6,720 nucleotides of DNA from an uncultured delta proteobacterium. GTDB lineage: Bacteria > Myxococcota_A > Polyangia > Polyangiales > Ga0077539. The position numbers and the translations under genes were made by a program. Within the stretch, counting starts at the first letter, position 1; the number at the start of each line of letters is the position of its first letter. Of this stretch, positions 1 through 5,214 are shown piece after piece. The notes beneath the pieces are model-generated. The model had not been told where the DNA came from. It saw only the letters and a program-made list of their open reading frames with translations, and ran no database searches. Where the stretch lies: positions 1 to 6,720 of the forward strand of contig CAIOSS010001177.1 in assembly GCA_903860995.1 (NCBI GenBank), in the 5' to 3' direction.

Positions 1-1
1 G

Positions 2-2410
2 GGTCCCGTCTCCGCGGGCACGGCCGAGCGGGCGCTCGACCTGCCCGTCGGCTCGGCCCTCGGGGCCTACACCGCCCGGGTGCGCGCGCTCGGCAACGCC
101 AGCGCCCTCGACGCGCGCGACCGCACGCTCGCCGGGTGGTTCAACCCCTCGGTCGGGTACCAGACCCGCCCGATGGTGCGCGCGCTCGCCCTCACCGCGG
201 GCGACGAGACCGTGCTCCTCCTCAAGGCCGACCTCGGTGTCGCCGACGAGGCCATCCTCGACGCGGTCACGGCCCGGCTCGGCCCCGCCTTCGCGGGCAA
301 GGTGATCTTCGCGACGAGCCACTCGCACTCCGCGCCCGGCCACACGGTCGCCCACGAGGGCTACGGCACCCTAGGCTTCGGGCCGCTGCGGGCCGAGAGC
401 CAGCGCCGCCTCGTCGACGCGCTCGTCGGGGTCGCCGAGGCCGCCCTCGCGGCTCGCGCCCCGGCGCGCGTCGGCATCGCCCACGACGGGGCCTTCGACC
501 CGACCGACGCGGTCTCGCGCGACCGCCGCCCGGCCAACGACGACCTCCCGCGCGGCCGACGACGCAAGGACAACGACCTCTTCGTGCTGCGGGTGGACGC
601 CGCCGACGGGACGCCCCTCGCGATCGTCCCGGTGGTGGGCGTGCACCCGACGGTGCTCGACTCGGACAACAACCTCATGGCCACCGACGCCTCCGGGGCC
701 ATCGAGCGCGCCCTCGAGGAGCGCTTCGACCGCCGCGTGCTGGTGATGCACCTCCAGGGGGCCGCGGGGGACGTCTCCCCGGCGGGCGCCGGGGGCTTCG
801 ACTGCGGCGCGGAGTCCCGGGGCCCGGCGCGCTTCTGTTACGACTTCGCCCGCGTCGAGGGCCTCGGGCGCACGGCGGCGGCGATGGTCCATGACGTGTG
901 GCGGCGCGCGGGGGACACGATGCGCGACCGCGTGGCGATGGAGATGCTCACCCGCACCATCCCCCTCGGCACCGACTGGCGCACCTTCACCGTGCGCGAC
1001 GGCGGCCTCGCGTACGCCCCCTTCGAGCCGGGGCGCGCGCCCGACCGACGGATCTTCGACGACGCCGGGGCGCTGCTCTCGCCCGTCGACGAGTTCAACG
1101 CGGCCTTCGGCGCCGGCCTCTGCGGCAGCAGCGACGTGTTCGTCGAGGCCTCGCTCATGCCCGGCACCGCGGGGCTCCCCACCTACGCGTCGTGCCAGCG
1201 GATCGAGGCGCTCACGCCGCTGCTGGGCCTGGTGCTCGGCATCCGCCCGGCGCCCGTCCCTCCCAACCGCGCGGCGTGCGGCTCGACGCGCACCGTGGTG
1301 AGCGCCCTGCGCCTCGGGGAGCACGTCTTCGTCACGCTCCCCGGCGAGCCCCTCACGCTGCTCGCCGACCGGGTGCGCGCCCTCTCCCCCGCCCCGGCCG
1401 ACCGCACGGTGGTGGTGGGCTACGCCAACTCCCACATGGGCTACGTGCTCACCGCCGAAGACTGGCTGCGCGCCGGCTACGAGCCCGGGCTCAACTTCTG
1501 GGGGCCGCTGGAGGGCGAGCACATCGCCGAGGAGGCCGTCGCGCTCGCGCGCCTCGCGTTCACCCCGCTGCGCGAGGACACCGGCAGCGGGACCACCCGC
1601 TGGGTCGCGCCGACCCCCGACGCGCTCCCCCCGGCGGAGGCCTCGGCCCGGGCGGGCGCCGTGCCCGACACGGTCCCCCGGGAGGTGTACGCGCGGCGCT
1701 TTCCCGACTGGACGACCGTGGGAGCGCAGCCGCCGGAGCGTGTTGCGCGGCTCGGCGGCGCGCGCTTCACCTGGATCGGCGAGGACCCGCGCGCGGGCAC
1801 TCCGGTGGTGCGCGTCGAGGCGGAGGCGGCGCCCGGCAGCGATCGATGGTCGCCCCTCGCCCGCCGCAGCGGCCGCGAGGTGCGCGACGGCGACCTGCTC
1901 GTGACCTGGACCCCGGTGCCCTTGCAGCGGGTGGGCACCGAGGCTCGGACGCACTACTGGGTGGCCGAGTGGCAGGCCGTTCCGAGCTGGGGCGACGCGC
2001 GCCACGACGCCCTGGAGGACCGCCTCGCCCTGCCCACCGGCCGCTACCGCTTCGCGGTCGAAGGCACGGGGTACCGGGTGCAGAGCCGTTCGTTCGAGGT
2101 GGTGGGCGCGCCGCTGCGGGTGTCGGCGGTGCGCGCGGGCGCGCGGGTCACCCTGGAGGTGAGCGCGCGGTCCGCGGAGGGCTGGCGGCTGCTCTCGCTG
2201 CGCAGCCGACCGGGCGAGGCGCTGCCGCTGCCGCGCGGGCCCGTGAGGGTGGAGTTGGTGCTGGCCGACGGCGCGCGCCGGACGATCGCTGACGTGGCGG
2301 TCGACGCGAACGGGCGGGCGAGCGTGGAGCTGGGCGCCGACGCCGCGGCGGTGCGGCGGTGCGCGGTGACCGACCCCTACGGCAACCGCGGCGACGTCGC
2401 GCTGGAGTGA
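2..2410 (+). CDS. Neutral/alkaline ceramidase-family amidohydrolase, 5' end outside window
   Basis: The family hydrolyses the amide bond of ceramide to sphingosine and fatty acid using one zinc ion and a serine. The frame is open from position 2 for 802 codons to TGA. The GTG at 80 is not the start, because family-like sequence (LPVGSALGAY) lies before it. Counting from position 2, the zinc/active-site pieces appear in order: SHSHSAPG (H107, H109), SRDRRPAND (R173), GVHPT (H215), GAAGDVSP (nucleophile S259), LPGEP (E449), and NSHMGYVLTAEDW followed by GYEP (Y481 and Y493, 12 residues apart as in known ceramidases). Residues about 555-800 fit the Ig-like C-terminal domain. All catalytic positions I can align from memory are present, so it is probably active. 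The S259-E449 interval is long and contains several cysteines, suggesting an exported, disulfide-bonded protein; any signal peptide lies left of the window. The true substrate could be another N-acyl lipid. Its stop is 3 bp from the convergent gene's stop. Confidence 0.88.
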   Translation, partial: GPVSAGTAERALDLPVGSALGAYTARVRALGNASALDARDRTLAGWFNPSVGYQTRPMVRALALTAGDETVLLLKADLGVADEAILDAVTARLGPAFAGKVIFATSHSHSAPGHTVAHEGYGTLGFGPLRAESQRRLVDALVGVAEAALAARAPARVGIAHDGAFDPTDAVSRDRRPANDDLPRGRRRKDNDLFVLRVDAADGTPLAIVPVVGVHPTVLDSDNNLMATDASGAIERALEERFDRRVLVMHLQGAAGDVSPAGAGGFDCGAESRGPARFCYDFARVEGLGRTAAAMVHDVWRRAGDTMRDRVAMEMLTRTIPLGTDWRTFTVRDGGLAYAPFEPGRAPDRRIFDDAGALLSPVDEFNAAFGAGLCGSSDVFVEASLMPGTAGLPTYASCQRIEALTPLLGLVLGIRPAPVPPNRAACGSTRTVVSALRLGEHVFVTLPGEPLTLLADRVRALSPAPADRTVVVGYANSHMGYVLTAEDWLRAGYEPGLNFWGPLEGEHIAEEAVALARLAFTPLREDTGSGTTRWVAPTPDALPPAEASARAGAVPDTVPREVYARRFPDWTTVGAQPPERVARLGGARFTWIGEDPRAGTPVVRVEAEAAPGSDRWSPLARRSGREVRDGDLLVTWTPVPLQRVGTEARTHYWVAEWQAVPSWGDARHDALEDRLALPTGRYRFAVEGTGYRVQSRSFEVVGAPLRVSAVRAGARVTLEVSARSAEGWRLLSLRSRPGEALPLPRGPVRVELVLADGARRTIADVAVDANGRASVELGADAAAVRRCAVTDPYGNRGDVALE

Positions 2411-2413
2411 CGG

Positions 2414-2956
2414 TCAGCGGGCGACCGCGGCCGCCCACGAGTCGAGCAGGGCCCATGCGCCGCGCAGCGCGTCGAGGTCGGCGCCCTCGGCGATCGCGCA
2501 GGCCCCGTCGGCGAGCAGCCACACCGCCACCTCGCCGAGCTCGTCGACGGAGGCGAGCTCCTGGCTCCACGCGATGACCGCGGGCGGCGGCTCGCGCCCG
2601 CTGTCGCCCAGCGCGAGGGGCAGCGGCGACGGGTCGCGGCCCGCGATGGCCCGCTGGAGCGCCGCGATGCGCCAGCGCAGCTCCTCGTCGACGCCCACGC
2701 GGGCGGCGATGGAGGCGAGCACGGCGACCAGCTCGCCGAGGGTCTGCCACGCCTCGGCGGAGATGGTCACGTGGGTCTCGATGCGGTCGGGCGACGGGGT
2801 GCTCAGCCGCGCGACGGCGTCGAGCGCGGGGGTGTCCTCGTCGGGCACGCGGCTGGGCCTCGGGCGGACGGGCGAGGCGCCGCCGTCGTCGTTGGTGGAG
2901 GGAGCATCGTCCGGGGCCCCCCGCTGCTCGGGGCGCAGCAACCGTGGGGTGGTCAT
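2414..2956 (-). CDS. Hypothetical 180-residue protein, disordered N-terminus plus helical domain
   Basis: I do not recognise a family. Residues 1-55 are rich in Pro, Asp, Ser and Arg and look disordered. Residues about 58-106 (beginning ETHVTISAEAW) and 126-180 look like amphipathic alpha-helices separated by a Pro/Gly linker (PSPLPLALGDSGREPPP). There is no lysine and only one cysteine, and no signal peptide or membrane segment is evident. The ATG at 2956 is the first start codon after an in-frame TGA 33 bases upstream, so the protein cannot begin much earlier, but no clear Shine-Dalgarno precedes it. It is the last of four minus-strand genes, 94 bp after rpiA and beyond a strong hairpin, so it may have its own promoter or depend on read-through. 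The acidic helical C-terminus could be a small protein-interaction module, but that is inference. Confidence 0.6.
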   Translation of the reverse strand: MTTPRLLRPEQRGAPDDAPSTNDDGGASPVRPRPSRVPDEDTPALDAVARLSTPSPDRIETHVTISAEAWQTLGELVAVLASIAARVGVDEELRWRIAALQRAIAGRDPSPLPLALGDSGREPPPAVIAWSQELASVDELGEVAVWLLADGACAIAEGADLDALRGAWALLDSWAAAVAR

Positions 2957-3011
2957 CGTGGACCAGTCATGGAGCCGACGGGCTCATCCCACAAGCGGCT
3001 GCGCGCGCCCG

Positions 3012-3048
3012 GCGCTCGCGGGCGGCCTGTAGGCGCCGCCCGGAGCGC
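3012..3048 (-). terminator. GC-rich hairpin after rpiA, possible terminator or attenuator
   Basis: On the plus strand GCGCTC (3012-3017), an unpaired G (3018) and CGGGCGGC (3019-3026) pair perfectly with GCCGCCCG (3035-3042) and GAGCGC (3043-3048). This gives a 14-bp stem with one bulge and an 8-base loop. It begins 3 bases past the rpiA stop codon and lies between two co-directional genes. No T-run follows on the minus strand, so it would be a non-canonical or Rho-assisted terminator, or an mRNA 3'-end stabiliser. Hairpins arise easily in GC-rich DNA, but this length exactly after a stop codon is more than I would expect by chance. Confidence 0.5.
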
Positions 3049-3050
3049 TC

Positions 3051-3749
3051 TCACCCCGGCGGGCGACGGATCTCCCGCACCGCGCCCCCGTCGCCCACGA
3101 GCACCAGGCTCGCCATGCCGAGGAAGAGCCCCGTGTCGACCACGCCGGGGATGCTCCGGATGCTCGCCTCCAGCGCCGCGGGGTCGTCGATGGGCGCGAA
3201 GGCCGCGTCGATGATCCAGTGCTGGTTGTCGGTGACGAAGGGCGCGCCCGAGCCCTGGCGCCGCAGCGTCGGTGTGGCGCCGATGGCACCGAGCCGGCGC
3301 AGCGCCGACGGGCTCGCGAAGGGCACCACCTCCACCGGGACCGGCACCCGCGTGCCCAGCCGGTCGACCAGCTTCTCCGGGGTGACCAGCACCACGAAGC
3401 GGCTCGCCTCGGAGGCCACCACCCGCTCGCGCAGCAGCGCCCCGCCGAGGCCCTTGGTGAGCGCGAGCGCGGGCGTCACCTCGTCGGCGCCGTCGAAGGC
3501 GAGGTCGAGCCGATCGACGTCCTCGAGCGACGCCACGTCGAGGTTCATCCGCCGGGCGAGCGCGTCGGAGCGCGTCGAGGTGACCACCACCCGCACGCGC
3601 AGCCCCGCCCGCGCGCGGGCGCCGAGGGCGTGGATGAAGGCCTCCGCGGCGCGGCCGGTGCCGAGCCCGAGCACCATCCCGTCGGCCACCATCCGGAGGG
3701 CGTGGCGGGCGACGCGGTCGAGGTCCTGCGGGTCGGGGACGGCGGTCAT
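3051..3749 (-). CDS. rpiA: Ribose-5-phosphate isomerase A
   Basis: This cytosolic enzyme interconverts ribose-5-phosphate and ribulose-5-phosphate in the non-oxidative pentose phosphate pathway, supplying PRPP. The 232-residue product is close to the usual 220-230. Motifs in order: LGLGTGRAA (27-35, phosphate loop), VTSTRSDALA (56-65), AFDGADEV (84-91), TKGLGGALLRERVVA (98-112), PVEVVPFA, TDNQHWIID and GVVDTGLF. D86, D89, K99 and E108 correspond to the E. coli catalytic residues D81, D84, K94 and E103 with a constant offset of five. Two departures are visible: the usual GTGST loop is GTGRA, and KGGGG is KGLGG. I chose the ATG at 3749, which matches the family N-terminus and lies 5 bases after the SDR stop. 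A GTG at 3758 overlapping that stop as GTGA would add three residues. Neither start has a clear Shine-Dalgarno, which supports translational coupling to the SDR gene. The longer frame to 3833 lies inside the SDR gene and is unlikely to be used. Confidence 0.93.
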   Translation of the reverse strand: MTAVPDPQDLDRVARHALRMVADGMVLGLGTGRAAEAFIHALGARARAGLRVRVVVTSTRSDALARRMNLDVASLEDVDRLDLAFDGADEVTPALALTKGLGGALLRERVVASEASRFVVLVTPEKLVDRLGTRVPVPVEVVPFASPSALRRLGAIGATPTLRRQGSGAPFVTDNQHWIIDAAFAPIDDPAALEASIRSIPGVVDTGLFLGMASLVLVGDGGAVREIRRPPG

Positions 3750-3754
3750 GGAGG

Positions 3755-4495
3755 TCACCGGCCCGACAGGAAGGGCAGCCACTGGAACACCCGCTCGGGC
3801 GTGCGCTCGACGAGGGGCATGATCGCCGCCCACACCGCGGGCACGTAGACCTCGGTGGCGCCGCGGTCCATCGCCGCCACGATGCCGCGCGCGACGGGGA
3901 GGGGGCGCCCGAAGAGGAGGTTCTTGGCGTGGTCGCGGGTCATGGGGGTGTCGACCGGGCCGAGCTTCAGCGTGGTGACCTTCACCCCCGCGGAGTACAG
4001 CCGCGAGCGCAGCCCCTGGAGGTACACGTTGAGCGCCCCCTTGGCCGCGCCGTAGGTGTAGTTGCGCGGCCGCCCGCGGTCGCCCGCCACCGAGGTGATC
4101 ACCCCGACGCGCCCTCCGCGCCGGGACTCCAGGTGGTTGGCCAGCGGGATCAGCAGCGCCACCGCGCTCGTGAAGTTGGTGCGCAGGATGGACTCGGCCG
4201 CGTCGAATCCCCGCTCGCTCGCGAGCTGATCGCCGAGGTCGCCGTGGGCGATGAGGGCCCGGTCGACGTGGCCCATCGCAGCCACGGCGCGGGCGATCAC
4301 GCCCTCGTCCGACGACAGCTCCGCGAGGTCGGCCCGCTCGGTGGTGACCTCCGCCGGGGCGCAGCGCCGCGCGACCTCCGCCAGCTTCGCCGGATCGCGC
4401 CCCACCAGGTGCAGCCGGTCGCCGCGACCCGCATGGAGCACCGCCACCTCTGCCGCGATGGCCGAGGTCGCCCCGAGGATCAGCACCCGCTCCAT
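3755..4495 (-). CDS. Short-chain dehydrogenase/reductase, DprE2-like branch
   Basis: This is a 246-residue classical-size SDR with a Rossmann fold. The nucleotide loop is ILGATSAIAAE (6-16). Arg33 in LVGRD after the second strand favours NADP(H). AHGDLGDQ (83-90) replaces the usual NNAG. N107, S135 (ITSVAGDRG), Y148 and K152 (YGAAK) form the catalytic tetrad, followed by LGPVDTPMT. The AHGxLGDQ and SVAGDRGRPRNYTYG stretches, and a C-terminal tail rich in Trp, Val and Pro (YVPAVWAAIMPLVERTPERV), resemble the decaprenylphospho-2-ketopentose reductase (DprE2) group and related O-antigen-cluster SDRs. DprE2 itself makes polyprenyl-phospho-arabinose with DprE1; no DprE1 is in the window, so the substrate is unproven. 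The tail may be an amphipathic membrane-contact helix. The ATG at 4495 is chosen because GAAGGAG sits 8 bases upstream; the extension to 4609 is non-family sequence. The gene leads directly into rpiA, suggesting a shared pentose-related role. Confidence 0.85.
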   Translation of the reverse strand: MERVLILGATSAIAAEVAVLHAGRGDRLHLVGRDPAKLAEVARRCAPAEVTTERADLAELSSDEGVIARAVAAMGHVDRALIAHGDLGDQLASERGFDAAESILRTNFTSAVALLIPLANHLESRRGGRVGVITSVAGDRGRPRNYTYGAAKGALNVYLQGLRSRLYSAGVKVTTLKLGPVDTPMTRDHAKNLLFGRPLPVARGIVAAMDRGATEVYVPAVWAAIMPLVERTPERVFQWLPFLSGR

Positions 4496-4503
4496 GCGTG
4501 GGT

Positions 4504-4510
4504 CTCCTTC
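4504..4510 (-). promoter_or_regulatory. Shine-Dalgarno site of the SDR gene
   Basis: The minus strand reads GAAGGAG, 8 bases before the ATG at 4495. It decides the start against the longer frame opening at 4609 and is one of only two strong ribosome binding sites in the window. Confidence 0.8.
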
Positions 4511-4513
4511 AGA

Positions 4514-4528
4514 TGTTCGTTTGTGTTC
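4514..4528. repeat. Two TGTTC direct repeats spaced one helical turn apart
   Basis: TGTTC occurs at 4514-4518 and again at 4524-4528, a 10-base period, inside the AT-richer island just upstream of the SDR ribosome binding site (GAACA on the coding strand). It could be a small operator half-site pair or simply low-structure leader sequence. Two 5-base copies are weak evidence. Confidence 0.25.
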
Positions 4529-4723
4529 ATTGGGGTCTTCCGGGCGATGGGCGTCAGCGGACGGCGCCGCGCCGCGAGCGCCGATGCTAACCCGGGCCCG
4601 TGATCGCACCCGCGCCCACGATGGCCCCCACGCGATGCGTCTCCGCCTCGGCTGCGTCTCGTCGCGGCGCCCTTCGCGCTACCCTGACGCCCGCGCATCA
4701 CCCCGCGATGACGAGTGACGCGC

Positions 4724-5029
4724 TCAGCCGACCTTGCGCGCGGGATCGACCTGCACCCTCGGCAGCACGCCCGAGATGCTCGCCGCCGGGCGCCACGCGG
4801 TGGCCGGGACGCCGAAGATGCTCCAGTGGTGGCTGTTGCCGACCGCGATCCACAGCCCGCCGTCGGCGCGGAGCACGACGCACGAGCCGCCGGCGAGGCC
4901 GCTGAGCGTCTCGCCCTGCTCGTCGAGGTCGGCCTCGAGGAGGCTCAGCACCCAGGTGTCGACTCGCACGGCCGTGAAGGGCGCGGGCACTCTACGCTGG
5001 AGGCTCGTGCAGCGTTGCGGGATCGCCAT
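4724..5029 (-). CDS. Hypothetical 101-residue protein
   Basis: No family is recognised. It is accepted as real because the ATG at 5029 is preceded at 7 bases by a strong Shine-Dalgarno (GAGGAG), and because its composition is protein-like (Trp, His, Ile and Phe spread through it) rather than the Arg/Ala/Gly-rich output of shadow frames. Residues 1-15 are basic (RCTSLQRRV). Residues 18-33 suggest a strand or helix (FTAVRVDTWVLSLLEA). Residues 44-75 look beta-rich with the patch GNSHHWSIFG (64-73), whose paired histidines could be a ligand or metal site. Cys7 and Cys50 are the only cysteines. There is no signal peptide or membrane span, so it is probably cytosolic. It is the first of four minus-strand genes and diverges from the lipoprotein gene; the 228-bp gap before the SDR gene argues against a tight operon with it. 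Confidence 0.68.
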   Translation of the reverse strand: MAIPQRCTSLQRRVPAPFTAVRVDTWVLSLLEADLDEQGETLSGLAGGSCVVLRADGGLWIAVGNSHHWSIFGVPATAWRPAASISGVLPRVQVDPARKVG

Positions 5030-5036
5030 GGTGGGA

Positions 5037-5042
5037 CTCCTC
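5037..5042 (-). promoter_or_regulatory. Shine-Dalgarno site of the 101-residue gene
   Basis: The minus strand reads GAGGAG (within GAAGAGGAG), ending 7 bases before the ATG at 5029. It is the strongest evidence that this small gene is translated and from this codon. Confidence 0.75.
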
Positions 5043-5073
5043 TTCGGCTGGTTGGGTGACTGCTCTCCCGATC

Positions 5074-5103
5074 ACACTACGGGTCATTCCGGGCGCAGTG
5101 CAA
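5074..5103 (-). promoter_or_regulatory. Weak sigma-70-like promoter candidate for the 101-residue gene
   Basis: On the minus strand TTGCAC (5103-5098) and TAGTGT (5079-5074) are separated by 18 bases and would give a leader of about 35-40 bases. The matches to TTGACA and TATAAT are only 4/6 and 3/6, so this is a suggestion. No comparable pair was found for the plus-strand lipoprotein gene in the same 185-bp divergent region. Confidence 0.2.
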
Positions 5104-5214
5104 ACGCGGGCCGGCGTCCACGCGGTGCACCCGACCTCCGATGATCCCCAAGCTGTGCTCGCGCGCAGCCCCGGATGGGACCGGCCGCCGCGCCCGCGGT
5201 ACATCTCAGCCCAG

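Larger units (their letters stand above)
4496..4723. other. Intergenic region before the SDR-rpiA pair
   Basis: These 228 bases separate the 101-residue gene from the SDR gene, both read on the minus strand. They hold the SDR ribosome binding site, a short AT-richer island (about 4511-4535) that stands out from the surrounding GC, and a weak GC inverted repeat CGGCGC (4562-4567) / GCGCCG (4578-4583) with a 10-base loop. I see no convincing -35/-10 pair, tRNA or riboswitch. The open frames crossing it have no family features and look spurious. A promoter for the SDR-rpiA unit is most likely here, but I cannot place it. Confidence 0.45.

Noticed and set aside
1427..1444. Apparent loss of the zinc-ligand Tyr in the ceramidase (NSH in place of NxY)
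   Set aside because: The 12-residue spacing to the later Tyr (GYEP) matches the pair of functional tyrosines in known ceramidases, so the Tyr in MGY (Y481) is the better equivalent and the site looks intact.
371..2005. Long minus-strand frame of 544 codons opposite the ceramidase gene
   Set aside because: Its product is dominated by Arg, Gly, Ala, His and Val without family motifs, while the plus strand carries an ordered set of ceramidase motifs. It is an antisense shadow of GC-rich codon use.
898..2292. Plus-strand 464-codon frame inside the ceramidase gene
   Set aside because: Arg/Ala/Gly-rich low-complexity product in another frame of a well-supported gene; no motif, no ribosome binding site.
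2944..3822. Plus-strand 292-codon frame over rpiA
   Set aside because: It is antisense to rpiA, which has clear catalytic motifs; the product is Ser/Arg/Ala-rich with no family features.
4562..4583. Inverted repeat CGGCGC/GCGCCG as a terminator of the 101-residue gene
   Set aside because: The stem is only 6 bp, no T-run follows, it lies 140 bases past the stop, and such repeats are frequent by chance at this GC content.
4496..4609. N-terminal extension of the SDR frame to an ATG at 4609
   Set aside because: The added 38 residues do not resemble SDR sequence and the strong ribosome binding site at 4504-4510 places the start at 4495.
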